DNA of 64,000 nucleotides from Vitreoscilla massiliensis (GCF_001457815.1 NZ_LN898220.1:62001-126000); one strand, 5' to 3'; counted from the first letter of the stretch, positions 45,473 to 54,809 are shown. The notes: generated from the sequence alone by a model not told the origin. Translations and numbers: made by a program.

Positions 45473-46462
45473 TTATATGGCAAAGAAATGCGCGGCATTG
45501 CCTCCCAAGATTTTCTGTTTGGCAGCGGCCTGTAAGCTGCTGTTTTCAATCAACGAGCCTATCTGTTGCTCGCCCAATGGGAATGGCGCATCCGAGCCCA
45601 ACATCACTTTGTCTTCGCCCATTTTTTTCACCAAGAACAACAAGGCATCGGGATCGAACACGGCGGAGTCTACCCACAAACGGTTCAAATACGACGATGG
45701 CAAGTTCGGGCAGTCTTCACGCACAATATCACGGTGCGTCCACGCATTGTCAACTCGGCCGATTAAATACGGCAAGCTGCCGCCACCATGGGCAAAGCAA
45801 ATCTTCAAGTCTGGCGACAAGCGTTCCATCGCACCCGACAAAATCAACGACAAAGCGCCCAATTGCGTTTCCGCTGGCATGGACACCAACCATTTGAGCA
45901 TCCATTTTTCCATGCGCACATCGCCCATCATGTCCCAAGGATGCACCAATACCGGCATGTTTTCTGCCGCACAGTGGTTTAAAAATTCCAAAATGCCTTC
46001 GTCGTTCAGACTTTTATCGCCCACATGGTTGCCAATTTGCACGCCCACATGGCCGTTTTGTTTGACACGGCTGACTTCTTTACAGGCCGCATCTATGTCT
46101 TGCAAAGGCACTTGCGCCAAGACTTTCAAACGCTTGGGATCGGCAGCACAAAACTCGGTGCCCAAGTCATTCATGCGTTGGTTCCAAGCGGCGGCTTTGG
46201 CTATGGGCTCGGCATAGGCAAACATCACCGGCGTGGCACACACCACTTGCACATCCAAGCCTTGCTGATCCAAGGTTTCCAAGCGTGCTTTGCCATCCCA
46301 CAAGGCATCGTACACAGGACGGAACGGCTTTTCATCAATGTAGATGTCGCCAAAACGCGCATCTGCCCCTATTTTCAACCACGGTGCGGTGGCGCGATTC
46401 AAGGCCGCCGCTTCCGCTTGGCTGAGCTTGGGGAAAAAATGGGAGTGTATGTCTATGATCAT
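45473..46462 (-). CDS. nbaD: 2-amino-3-carboxymuconate-6-semialdehyde decarboxylase
   Basis: Zinc amidohydrolase-superfamily decarboxylase converting ACMS to 2-aminomuconate 6-semialdehyde, diverting it from spontaneous quinolinate formation. 329 residues. Metal ligands His6 and His8 in IDIHSHFF, a further histidine in MPVLVHPWDMMGDVRM and the aspartate in VMLGSDAPFPLGE are all present. It follows the dioxygenase gene that makes its substrate. Two uptake words are inside, read as LQAA (45525-45535) and DAACK (46080-46090). Confidence 0.95.
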   Translation of the reverse strand: MIIDIHSHFFPKLSQAEAAALNRATAPWLKIGADARFGDIYIDEKPFRPVYDALWDGKARLETLDQQGLDVQVVCATPVMFAYAEPIAKAAAWNQRMNDLGTEFCAADPKRLKVLAQVPLQDIDAACKEVSRVKQNGHVGVQIGNHVGDKSLNDEGILEFLNHCAAENMPVLVHPWDMMGDVRMEKWMLKWLVSMPAETQLGALSLILSGAMERLSPDLKICFAHGGGSLPYLIGRVDNAWTHRDIVREDCPNLPSSYLNRLWVDSAVFDPDALLFLVKKMGEDKVMLGSDAPFPLGEQQIGSLIENSSLQAAAKQKILGGNAAHFFAI

Positions 46463-46510
46463 GTTAATTTCCTTATCGGAACCGATGCGCGCCGCGCATC
46501 GGCTCTGGCT

Positions 46511-47089
46511 TTACGCGTAGGCAGGGTTGTGAACTTCAGCAAAACGCTGCAACCATTCACCCGCTTTGCGACCTGGATGGACTTCCCCACATTGCGGGCA
46601 AGTGCGCTCAGCATCGGATTTGTCGTAAAACAATTTGAATGCGGATGGCAAATCGGCCACCAAGTCGTCGACATGGTCGCCCACACTGCCCACCAAAGTC
46701 GCACAATTGGCGCAATACCAATTGAAGTGGTCTTTTTGGTCTTGGGCGCGCGGTTTTTCCACCAAGAAGCACAAACCACCGGCTTCAGGCCGCTGTGGTG
46801 AATGGTTCAAATACGCTGGCAATAAAAAGATGTCCCCTTCTGCCAAACGGATTTGCTCAAACTGACCACGGTCCCACACATTCAAATAGGCATTGCCTTT
46901 GATTTGGTAAAAGATTTCTTCGGTTGGATTGCAATGAAAATCGGTGCGTTTGTTCGGCCCACCCACCATATTGATGATGTAATCGCCATCGGGAAACAAG
47001 GCGGTGTTACACACCGGTGGGGTCAATTTGTCTTGGTTTTGTTCCGACCATTGCAGCAAATTAAACGCGGGTCCATATTTCAATTCCAT
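46511..47089 (-). CDS. nbaC: 3-hydroxyanthranilate 3,4-dioxygenase
   Basis: Ring-opening cupin dioxygenase that turns 3-hydroxyanthranilate into 2-amino-3-carboxymuconate semialdehyde. 192 residues. Iron ligands His52 and Glu58 in FHCNPTEEIF and His96 in LNHSPQRP are present. The C-terminal rubredoxin-like second iron site of bacterial enzymes is also seen (YCANC and CPQCG). Ribosome site AGGAGAAG. Confidence 0.96.
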   Translation of the reverse strand: MELKYGPAFNLLQWSEQNQDKLTPPVCNTALFPDGDYIINMVGGPNKRTDFHCNPTEEIFYQIKGNAYLNVWDRGQFEQIRLAEGDIFLLPAYLNHSPQRPEAGGLCFLVEKPRAQDQKDHFNWYCANCATLVGSVGDHVDDLVADLPSAFKLFYDKSDAERTCPQCGEVHPGRKAGEWLQRFAEVHNPAYA

Positions 47090-47116
47090 ATTCTTCTCCT
47101 CTGATGTCGCTCAGCC

Positions 47117-47539
47117 TTATTTGTTGTTCAGTGGCTTATAGGCGATGGCTTTGATTTCAATGCGCAATAAGGCATTTGGCAATTGGTGCACGGCCACGGT
47201 GGTACGGGTCGGACCGTCGAAATCGAAATACTCGCCATACACTTGGTTGTAGCGGGCAAAATCGTTCATATCAACCAAATACGCGCACATTTCCACCACA
47301 TCGCTTAAGTCCGCACCTTCATGCGCCAAGATGTCGCGGATGTTTTCAATCACCGCACGGGTTTGCACCTCGATGTCCAACGTGGTCGCGCCCATGGCAT
47401 CGACTTCGGCACCGGCGATGCTGTTGTCAGGCAAACGTGAACTGGTGCCAGACACGAACAAGAAATCACCCGCACGTTTGATGTGGGGAAAACGGCCGCG
47501 TGGCGTGGCTTTGCCAGCCACCACAGTTGCTTGAGTCAT
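47117..47539 (-). CDS. nbaF: 2-aminomuconate deaminase (RidA-like)
   Basis: 140 residues of the YjgF/RidA/UK114 fold. In this operon the family member hydrolyses 2-aminomuconate to 2-oxo-3-hexenedioate with release of ammonia. Visible family features: FLFVSGTSSRLPDNS, DIEVQTRAVIENIRDIL and LLRIEIKAIAY at the C-terminus with the conserved arginine. Assignment as deaminase rather than housekeeping RidA rests on the operon and the N-terminal PRGRFPHIKRAGDF block. Confidence 0.92.
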   Translation of the reverse strand: MTQATVVAGKATPRGRFPHIKRAGDFLFVSGTSSRLPDNSIAGAEVDAMGATTLDIEVQTRAVIENIRDILAHEGADLSDVVEMCAYLVDMNDFARYNQVYGEYFDFDGPTRTTVAVHQLPNALLRIEIKAIAYKPLNNK

Positions 47540-47549
47540 GTGTCTCTCC

Positions 47550-48314
47550 TTACGCTAGGCTGCGCACGCTGACCGTGCCCAAGCCCAAGATGGTGGTTTC
47601 GTAAACAGTGTCTTTTTGCATCGCTTGCGCCGCGGTCGCTGCGCCCGCCATGATGATGGAGCCGGCGGGCAAGACTTGGCCTTTTTCAGCCAACAATTGC
47701 GACACCTGCACCAAACAACGCAATGGATCACCCAAAATGGCCGCGGTCGAACCGGCTTGCACCAAGCGCCCGTTTTCGGTCATGTTGACACCGCAATTGC
47801 TGATGTCGGTGCTTACAGGCCGCATTGCGCCCAACACAAAGCCTGCTGATGACGTGTTGTCTGCCACCACATCTTCCAAGGTGAATTTAAACGCTTGGTA
47901 ACGTGAGTCGATGATTTCCATCGCCGGGCACACGCCTTCAATCGCATCCAAAGCCTCGGCCAAATTCATGGCACGGTCGATCGGTTTACGGGTAATGAAG
48001 GCCACTTCAGGCTCGATGCGTGGGTGGATAAAGCGCTCCAAATCCACCGCACCGCCTTCTTCCAATTGCATCGCATCGGTGATGACACCCCAAATCAAAT
48101 GGTCTACGCCCATTTGCTTCATTTTCTCGCGGCTGGTGAAGCCGAGCTTCACCCCCACGCGCTGCTCACCACGCGCCTCACGCAAGGCCACACCCAACTC
48201 TTGTATGGCGTAAGCGGCCTGTAAATCAAACGGCGTGTCGGTGCGCAAAGAAGCAGTCGATTGCTTGTTCAACACACAATCGTCCAAGCGTTTGGCAATA
48301 TCGTTTAAATTCAT
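47550..48314 (-). CDS. nbaG: 2-oxo-3-hexenedioate (4-oxalocrotonate) decarboxylase
   Basis: 254 residues of the fumarylacetoacetate-hydrolase-like hydratase/decarboxylase family; makes 2-hydroxypenta-2,4-dienoate. Metal-site segment FIHPRIEPEVAFI and GVCPAMEIIDSRY are visible. Paralogous to the hydratase at 50300-51091 (which has VEAEIALVL and PAIEIVGSRV). Its start overlaps the aldolase stop by four bases. Contains two uptake words, read as MRPVS (47813-47823) and LQAA (48214-48224). Confidence 0.92.
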   Translation of the reverse strand: MNLNDIAKRLDDCVLNKQSTASLRTDTPFDLQAAYAIQELGVALREARGEQRVGVKLGFTSREKMKQMGVDHLIWGVITDAMQLEEGGAVDLERFIHPRIEPEVAFITRKPIDRAMNLAEALDAIEGVCPAMEIIDSRYQAFKFTLEDVVADNTSSAGFVLGAMRPVSTDISNCGVNMTENGRLVQAGSTAAILGDPLRCLVQVSQLLAEKGQVLPAGSIIMAGAATAAQAMQKDTVYETTILGLGTVSVRSLA

Positions 48315-49330
48315 GCCACTTGTTCCTTTTGTTTCAATAAGTCCAAGGCGATGTCGACGATCATGTCTTCCTGACCACCGACCATTTTGCGGCGTCCCAC
48401 TTCCAACAAGATTTCCACTGCTGGAATGTTGTAACGGGCAGCTGCGCGCTCGGCGTGCAATAAGAAGCTGGAGTACACACCGGCATAACCCAAAGACAAG
48501 GTTTCACGGTCTACGCGCACCGGACGGGTTTGCAATGGGCGCACAATGTCGTCGGCCGCATCCATCAAGGCCAATAAATCACAGCCGTGATCCCAGCCCA
48601 TGCGTTCGGCAGCGGCGATGAACACTTCCAATGGCGTATTGCCCGCACCCGCGCCTTGACCTGCCAACGAGGCATCAATGCGGTGTACGCCTTCTTCTAC
48701 CGCCACGATGGCATTGGCCACACCCAAAGCCAAGTTGTGGTGAGCGTGTATGCCCAAGGTAGTGCTGCTGTTCAATTCGGCTTTCAAAGCACGCACACGG
48801 TCACGCACACCGTCCATCAACAAAGCGCCGCCTGAGTCGGTCAGGTAAATCGTGGTCGCACCATACGATTCCATTTTTTTGGCTTCTTTGGCCAAGTTTT
48901 CCGGCGTGGTCATGTGCGACATCATCAAGAAGCCGACAGTGTCCATACCCAATTCGCGTGCATAGGCAATGTGCTGTGCCGATACATCGGCCTCGGTACT
49001 GTGGGTAGCAACACGCACCACGCGCGCACCGGCAGCATAAGCCTCTTTCAAATCGTGTATCGTTCCGATGCCCGGCAAAATCAAGGTGGCGATTTTGGCG
49101 TTTTGTACCGATTCGGCCGCAGCGGCAATCCACTCGATGTCGGTATGAGCGCCAAAGCCGTAGTTAAAACTGGAACCGGCCAAACCATCACCGTGCGCCA
49201 CTTCAATCGAGGCCACACCGGCTTTATCCAAAGCCGAGCTGATTTGTTTCACTTGTTCTATCGAATATTGGTGACTCACTGAGTGCGAACCATCGCGCAA
49301 AGTCACGTCAGAAATGTACAGTTGTGCCAT
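48311..49330 (-). CDS. nbaI: 4-hydroxy-2-oxovalerate aldolase
   Basis: Splits 4-hydroxy-2-oxovalerate into pyruvate and acetaldehyde and channels acetaldehyde to its partner dehydrogenase. 339 residues; HMG-CoA-lyase-like TIM barrel with ISDVTLRDGSH at the start, TDSGGALLMDGV mid-protein and metal-binding HAHHNLALGVANA. Its ATG shares a base with the stop of the acetaldehyde dehydrogenase gene (TAATG). Confidence 0.95.
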   Translation of the reverse strand: MAQLYISDVTLRDGSHSVSHQYSIEQVKQISSALDKAGVASIEVAHGDGLAGSSFNYGFGAHTDIEWIAAAAESVQNAKIATLILPGIGTIHDLKEAYAAGARVVRVATHSTEADVSAQHIAYARELGMDTVGFLMMSHMTTPENLAKEAKKMESYGATTIYLTDSGGALLMDGVRDRVRALKAELNSSTTLGIHAHHNLALGVANAIVAVEEGVHRIDASLAGQGAGAGNTPLEVFIAAAERMGWDHGCDLLALMDAADDIVRPLQTRPVRVDRETLSLGYAGVYSSFLLHAERAAARYNIPAVEILLEVGRRKMVGGQEDMIVDIALDLLKQKEQVA

Positions 49331-50271
49331 TATTTTGCTCCCGCAGTGTTTAAGTTTTGCGCCACCACCTCAGCACAGGCCAAAGCCGCTGAAGTCATGA
49401 TGTCCAAATTGCCAGCATACGCAGGCAGGTAATCGGCTGCACCTTCTACTTCGATGAAAACGGTGACTTTCAGGCCGCCTTCTTGTTGCAACTCCGGCCA
49501 TTGTTTCAAAGCCGCACCTGACAACTCTTCAAACTGCACTTCTTGTTTCAAACGGTAACCCGGTACATAAGCCTGCACTTTGGCAGCCATGGCGGCCACA
49601 GAGGCGCGGATTTCGTCTTCTTTGCCGCGACGGGTCAAACAGAACACAGTGTCGCGCATCATCAATGGTGGCTCAGCCGGATTCAAAATGATGATGGCCT
49701 TGCCTGATTTGGCCTTACCCACGGTTTTCAACGCCAAAGAGGTGGTTTCGGTAAACTCGTCGATGTTGGCGCGCGTACCTGGACCTGCCGAACGGCTGGA
49801 AATCGACGCCACGATTTCGGCATACAACACTTCCGTCACCGCACTGATGGCCGCCACCATAGGAATGGTCGCTTGGCCACCACAGGTCACCATATTGATG
49901 TTGGGGGCATTTTCATGCTCGTGCAAATTCACCACCGGCACCACATACGGGCCGATTGCAGCAGGCGTTAAGTCAATCACGCGGATACCGTGTTGTTGCA
50001 ACACCTCATTGTGCTTGATGTGCGCGCCAGCAGAAGTGGCATCAAACACGATTTTGATTTCATTGAAGTTGGGCAAGGCCAATAAGCCATCTATGCCTTC
50101 GTGCGTGGTTGGCACACCCAAATCGCTGGCGCGTTTCAAGCCATCGGATTTGGCATCAATGCCCACCATCGCGCCCATGCGCAAATTGGTGTCGCTTTTT
50201 TTCAAGATTTTCTTCATCAAATCGGTGCCAATATTGCCCGAACCGATGATGGCAGCAGCTATTTTTTCCAT
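49330..50271 (-). CDS. nbaJ: Acetaldehyde dehydrogenase (acylating)
   Basis: Converts acetaldehyde to acetyl-CoA with NAD and CoA; forms a complex with the aldolase. 313 residues from the ATG at 50271 (GGAG six to seven bases upstream); the 12-codon longer frame is not preferred. NAD-binding IIGSGNIGTDLM at the N-terminus and the catalytic cysteine in NMVTCGGQATIPMV. Confidence 0.95.
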   Translation of the reverse strand: MEKIAAAIIGSGNIGTDLMKKILKKSDTNLRMGAMVGIDAKSDGLKRASDLGVPTTHEGIDGLLALPNFNEIKIVFDATSAGAHIKHNEVLQQHGIRVIDLTPAAIGPYVVPVVNLHEHENAPNINMVTCGGQATIPMVAAISAVTEVLYAEIVASISSRSAGPGTRANIDEFTETTSLALKTVGKAKSGKAIIILNPAEPPLMMRDTVFCLTRRGKEDEIRASVAAMAAKVQAYVPGYRLKQEVQFEELSGAALKQWPELQQEGGLKVTVFIEVEGAADYLPAYAGNLDIMTSAALACAEVVAQNLNTAGAK

Positions 50272-50299
50272 ATTTTTCTCCATAAGTTCTCGTCTAGGC

Positions 50300-51091
50300 T
50301 TAAACAAATGCGGCGCTTACCGAACCCAAGCCTTGAATTTGTGCTTCGTACACACCCACTTCATTCACACTCACCATCGCACCCAAAGCACCGGTCAATA
50401 TCAATTCACCGGCCTGTAAAGGCGTACCCATTTTCACCATGGTGTTGGCCAACCACACCGCCGCAATCAAAGGATTGCCCAAGCACAAAGCGCCTGTGCC
50501 GTTGGAAACCACTTCACCTTTGTGGGTGAGCACCATGCCACACTGTCTGAAATCCAAGGCTTTGGCTTTTACAGGCCGGCTGCCCACCACCACCGCACCG
50601 CAAGAAGCGTTGTCGGCAACGGTGTCTACCAAGCGGATGTCCCAATTGCGCACACGGCTGCCAACGATTTCAATGGCAGGCAAGACATAGTCTATGGCGT
50701 TCAAGATGTCCACCACGGTGTGGCGTTCATGCTTTAAGTCTTGCTTCAATACCAAGGCAATTTCGGCTTCCACACGCGGTTGCAAGATGCTGCTCAAGGC
50801 CACGTCTTCGCCATCGGCATAAATCATGTCATCGAACAAACAGCCAAAATCAGGTTGGTCTACGCCCAATTGGGTTTGCACCACTTTGGAGGTCAAGCCG
50901 ATTTTGTGACCAACGATGCGGCGGCCTTGCGCCACTTCACGCTGGGTATTGAGCAATTGGATTTGGTAAGCCTCTTCCAAACTGAAGCCCGCATCGCCAG
51001 CCAATTCACGAATTGGGTCGCAAACACTGCTGTTTTGCTTGGCTTGCCACAATTGCTCTGCGGCTTGGGCGATAAGATGGTTTTTAGACAT
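50300..51091 (-). CDS. nbaH: 2-oxopent-4-enoate hydratase
   Basis: 263 residues, FAH-like hydratase/decarboxylase family; adds water to 2-hydroxypenta-2,4-dienoate to give 4-hydroxy-2-oxovalerate. Metal ligands in LQPRVEAEIALVL and PAIEIVGSRV. Lies 15 bp after the transporter gene. Two near-miss uptake words (ACCGGCCTGTAAA near 50409 and TTTTACAGGCCGG near 50567) are present. Confidence 0.92.
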   Translation of the reverse strand: MSKNHLIAQAAEQLWQAKQNSSVCDPIRELAGDAGFSLEEAYQIQLLNTQREVAQGRRIVGHKIGLTSKVVQTQLGVDQPDFGCLFDDMIYADGEDVALSSILQPRVEAEIALVLKQDLKHERHTVVDILNAIDYVLPAIEIVGSRVRNWDIRLVDTVADNASCGAVVVGSRPVKAKALDFRQCGMVLTHKGEVVSNGTGALCLGNPLIAAVWLANTMVKMGTPLQAGELILTGALGAMVSVNEVGVYEAQIQGLGSVSAAFV

Positions 51092-51106
51092 ACGACTTCC
51101 TTTTCC

Positions 51107-52456
51107 TTAATTTTTCTGTAATTCATTGCTGACAACAGGCTCTTGATTCACTACCGAGGTGTCTCTGCTTTTCACCCACAAGGCCAAAGCCGATATCAAC
51201 ACTGGCACACCCAAGAACATGAACACTTGCGACAGACTCAGGTTCCAAGCGAAGATTTGTGCCTCGAAGAAGGCGCCAAAAATCGCTCCCATGCGGCCTA
51301 TACCATGCATCCAAGACACCCCTGCCGCACGACCTTGTACTGGGTAGAACAAGGCAGTCAAAGCTGGCAATGATGACTGTGCACCCACCAAACCCGCACC
51401 GGCCAAGAAGATGATGACGCCGAACAAGATGATGTCGCTGGCAAACCAACCGGTGATGACCATCAAAATAGCGGAGATGAAATACACCACCATCAAGGCC
51501 TTATTCGCTTGGAATTTGTCCATGGCCCAACCGATGACCGCGGTACCGAACACCCCACCGAATGGGAAGATGGCGGCAATCAAGCTGTATTGTTCGGTGG
51601 TAAAACCGGCTTGTTTGAGCAACACAGGCATCCAACTGGTCAACAAATAAAACACCAACAAACTCATGAAGCAGCACAACCACAACATTGCCGTGCTTAA
51701 GAAATACGGCTTAGAGATGATCAAGGCCACGCCCGCATTGTTATTGCCTTTGAGTTCTGGCAACACCAACTCGGTTTTGGAGAAATCAATGCTGCTGTCT
51801 ATGCTGCTGACAATTTTCTGCGCCGACGCTTGGCGACCACGGGTAAGCAAGAATTGGATGGACTCAGGCAAAGCAAACAACAATACCGCTGCCAACACCA
51901 ATGGAAACACGCCACAATACATCAACATGTGTTCCCAACCGGCGGCAGGAATGATTTTCGCTGCCAACAAGCCGCCCAAGGTAATGCCCAGTGGAAACGC
52001 ACAGAACATCAAATTCACCATGGTGGCACGGCGGTGAGCCGGCATGTATTCCGCTACCAAAGTGGCAATGTTAGGCATGGCTGCGCCCAAACCCAAACCG
52101 GTAATGAAACGGTAAATCGCCAATTCGGTGGTGTTGGTGGCAAAACCAGAAATCACCGTGAACAAGCCAAACAACACCGTGCTGGCAATCACCACCCATT
52201 TGCGGCCAAAGCGGTCAGCCAAAGGCCCCGCCACCAAAGCGCCGATGGCCATACCGACCAAAGAGCCACTGAGCACCGGCTTTAAGGCCGGCTTGTCTAT
52301 GCCCCAGTCTTGCAATAAAGACGGTGCAATAAAGCCTATCGCGCCCGAATCCAAACCGTCGGCCAAGATGATCAACACGCCCAAGACAAACACCAGCCAT
52401 TGTTTGCCCGACAGCGGCCGACCATCCAGATACTGTTGTACATTCAGTTGTTGCAT
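51107..52456 (-). CDS. nbaX: MFS aromatic-acid transporter
   Basis: 449 residues, twelve helices, of the aromatic acid:H+ symporter (AAHS) family: ILADGLDSGAIGFIAPSLLQDW in helix one and GPLADRFGRKWVVI in the loop 2-3 motif. Inside the operon between the semialdehyde dehydrogenase and the hydratase; expected to import 3-hydroxyanthranilate or a related aminobenzoate. Confidence 0.92.
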   Translation of the reverse strand: MQQLNVQQYLDGRPLSGKQWLVFVLGVLIILADGLDSGAIGFIAPSLLQDWGIDKPALKPVLSGSLVGMAIGALVAGPLADRFGRKWVVIASTVLFGLFTVISGFATNTTELAIYRFITGLGLGAAMPNIATLVAEYMPAHRRATMVNLMFCAFPLGITLGGLLAAKIIPAAGWEHMLMYCGVFPLVLAAVLLFALPESIQFLLTRGRQASAQKIVSSIDSSIDFSKTELVLPELKGNNNAGVALIISKPYFLSTAMLWLCCFMSLLVFYLLTSWMPVLLKQAGFTTEQYSLIAAIFPFGGVFGTAVIGWAMDKFQANKALMVVYFISAILMVITGWFASDIILFGVIIFLAGAGLVGAQSSLPALTALFYPVQGRAAGVSWMHGIGRMGAIFGAFFEAQIFAWNLSLSQVFMFLGVPVLISALALWVKSRDTSVVNQEPVVSNELQKN

Positions 52457-52515
52457 GATTTCTCCTTCGCATTTTTGATATTGTTGTAATGCACTGAATT
52501 GTGGTTAGGTTGACA

Positions 52516-53970
52516 TCAGTATTTCACACTGACGTTGGTGATTTCGGAGAAGAAGTCGAGCGAGTATTGACCGCCTTCACGACCGATACCAGAGGCCTTC
52601 ACCCCGCCAAATGGCGTGCGCAAATCGCGCGCAAACCACGTATTCACCCACACAATACCGGTGTGAATTTGGCCGGCCACACGGTGTGAACGCGCCACAT
52701 TGGTGGTCCACAATGAGCACACCAAACCGTATTTGCTGTCGTTGACGCGCTTAATCACTTCAGCATCGTCGTCAAACGGAGAGATGTGGCACACAGGGCC
52801 AAAGATTTCTTCTTGGATGATGCGGGCATCGTCGTTCAGGCCGGTCCAAATGGTTGGCAACACAAATGCGCCGCCGTCTTTGTCATCACCAAACTCAGGA
52901 ATGCGGTTGCCCGTCACCACGGTCGCGCCCTCTTCTACGGCGATTTTGAAATAAGACGCCACTTTTTCACGGTGTTTGTGCGAAATCAACGGGCCAACTT
53001 CGGTGTCGGCGCCATCGGGTGCGCCCAAGACCAAAGATTCGGCTTTGGCTTTTAAAGCGGCCACGAATTTGTCGAAAATCGAGCGGTGGACGTACACGCG
53101 TTCGGTACACATGCACACTTGCCCAGTATTGAAGAAGCTAGAACGTGCCACACCGGCAACCGCGGCATCGAAATCGGCATCGGCAAACACCACTGCTGCG
53201 TTTTTGCCGCCCAATTCAAACGACACTTCTTTCACGCCATCGGCAACGGTTTTCATAATAGATGCGCCAGTACGCGATTCACCGGTGAACGATACTGCGT
53301 CGATGTCTTTGTTTTGGGTCAGGTATTCGCCTTCGCGGCCATAACCATGAATCAAGTTAAACACGCCTTTCGGGATGCCCACTTGGTCCATCACTTCGGC
53401 CAATAAAGTGGCCGATGATGGCGTTTCTTCTGACGGTTTACACACCACGGTATTGCCCATGGACAAGGCTGGGCCCAGTTTCCATGTCATCAACAACAAA
53501 GGCAGGTTCCACGGCGCAATCACCGCAATCACACCCAAAGGTTTGCGCACGGTGTAGTTAATCAATTGGCTGCCATCGGCGTTGTAAGTGATGCAGCTGG
53601 TGCTGACATTGGTTTTGGACATGTCGGCAAAGGTACGGAAGTTGGCAATGGCGCGAGGAATGTCCAAGCTGCGTGCCACCGACAAAGGGCGACCTGTGTC
53701 TTGCACTTCGGCAGCCACAAAGTCTTCAAAACGCGCTTCAATCGCATCGGCCAATTTGTTTAACAAAGCCGAACGCTGTTCTGGCGTCATCTCACCCCAA
53801 GGACCGTCCAAAGCGGCACGGGCAGCGGCCACAGCATTGTCGACATCGGCACGGTCGGCATAAGTGACTTTGCTCACCAATTGGCCATTCACAGGGCTGA
53901 TGTTGTCGAATTGAGGGGATTTACGAATGAACTCGCCGTTGATGTATAACGGTAATACTGTGGTTTCCAT
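52516..53970 (-). CDS. nbaE: 2-aminomuconate-6-semialdehyde dehydrogenase
   Basis: Oxidises 2-aminomuconate 6-semialdehyde to 2-aminomuconate with NAD. 484 residues, ALDH superfamily: VSFELGGKNAAVVF with the general-base glutamate and FFNTGQVCMCTERVYVH with the catalytic cysteine. First gene of the operon. I chose the ATG at 53970 (AAAGGA seven bases upstream) over a TTG at 53991. Confidence 0.94.
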   Translation of the reverse strand: METTVLPLYINGEFIRKSPQFDNISPVNGQLVSKVTYADRADVDNAVAAARAALDGPWGEMTPEQRSALLNKLADAIEARFEDFVAAEVQDTGRPLSVARSLDIPRAIANFRTFADMSKTNVSTSCITYNADGSQLINYTVRKPLGVIAVIAPWNLPLLLMTWKLGPALSMGNTVVCKPSEETPSSATLLAEVMDQVGIPKGVFNLIHGYGREGEYLTQNKDIDAVSFTGESRTGASIMKTVADGVKEVSFELGGKNAAVVFADADFDAAVAGVARSSFFNTGQVCMCTERVYVHRSIFDKFVAALKAKAESLVLGAPDGADTEVGPLISHKHREKVASYFKIAVEEGATVVTGNRIPEFGDDKDGGAFVLPTIWTGLNDDARIIQEEIFGPVCHISPFDDDAEVIKRVNDSKYGLVCSLWTTNVARSHRVAGQIHTGIVWVNTWFARDLRTPFGGVKASGIGREGGQYSLDFFSEITNVSVKY

Positions 53971-54217
53971 ACCTTTATCCTTTGTTATCAAGCGATTTTT
54001 ATGTGGTAAGGACTAATCTAATGGCAGACAAACATAACATCAACTGAATTGTAATTATTTTTAAATTACCAAAAGTAATAGATAAGCACCTATTTACACC
54101 ACACGCACAAAAACCATGAATACAAAGGCTGTTAGCGCAAAAATTGGCGGCAAATGAAGCGATTACGCTCAATATCAAGCGGACTGTTTAGAGTGTTTTT
54201 TTGATGAATGTACAAGC
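53971..54217. promoter_or_regulatory. Operon promoter region with a LysR-type box
   Basis: The dyad ATTAC-CAAAA-GTAAT (54065-54079) fits the T-N11-A rule for LysR-regulator sites and lies about 100 bp upstream of nbaE. A further GTAAT half-site lies closer to the gene, near 54050. This is the natural place for NbaR to act. The surroundings are AT-rich; no confident -35/-10 pair. Confidence 0.55.
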
Positions 54218-54255
54218 ATGCGGCCTGTAAACCTTTTAAGGCTTACAGGCCGCAT
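54218..54255 (-). terminator. Hairpin from paired uptake words behind the glyoxalase gene
   Basis: ATGCGGCCTGTAA, 12-base loop containing a small CCTTTTAAGG palindrome, TTACAGGCCGCAT. It lies 30 bp past the glyoxalase stop. Confidence 0.75.
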
Positions 54256-54284
54256 CTTTATGGCTACAAAATGCTTGTTTGTCT

Positions 54285-54716
54285 TTAATCTGCGCTGATA
54301 GACAAAGGCTCAACCAGCTCTATCAAATTGTCATCAGGGTCTAGCACAAACGCGATGGTGCGTGTGCCATGTGCCATTTGCTTGGGTGGGGTTTTGATGC
54401 GCACACCTGCTTGCTCCAAAGCCGCAACCGCCGCGTGCACATCGTCTACCATCAAGGCCAAATGCCCAAACACCCGCCCTGCCTCATACGCCTCGGTTTG
54501 TTGCCAATTGTAAGTCAGCTCCAAACTGGATTCGCTCTCAGGATTAAAACTTAAAAACACATTGGTAAATTGTCCGGTTTCATATTCGGTATAACGGGTC
54601 ACTTGCATGCCCAAGGTATCGCGGTAAAACGCCAGCGAGCGCTGTAAATCCAACACCCGCAACATCACATGGTCGAAACGGTAATGGATGGCGGATGTCA
54701 CAGTATCGGTTTTCAT
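54285..54716 (-). CDS. gloA: Glyoxalase I-like lactoylglutathione lyase
   Basis: 143 residues, VOC fold with two beta-alpha-beta-beta-beta halves. The four metal ligands are visible: His in RFDHVMLRVLD, Glu in SLELTYNW, His in FGHLALMVDD and Glu in LIELVEPL. FYRDTLGMQV near residue 30 matches glyoxalase I. Detoxifies methylglyoxal with glutathione. Slightly longer N-terminus than E. coli GloA. Confidence 0.88.
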   Translation of the reverse strand: MKTDTVTSAIHYRFDHVMLRVLDLQRSLAFYRDTLGMQVTRYTEYETGQFTNVFLSFNPESESSLELTYNWQQTEAYEAGRVFGHLALMVDDVHAAVAALEQAGVRIKTPPKQMAHGTRTIAFVLDPDDNLIELVEPLSISAD

Positions 54717-54809
54717 ATCAATGCGGCCTGTAAATGCAAAACAAGGCTTAATGTAGCAAATCTGCCGCCAGCCGCAGTTGATGCTTGTTTCACGATGTGT
54801 GAAAAATCC

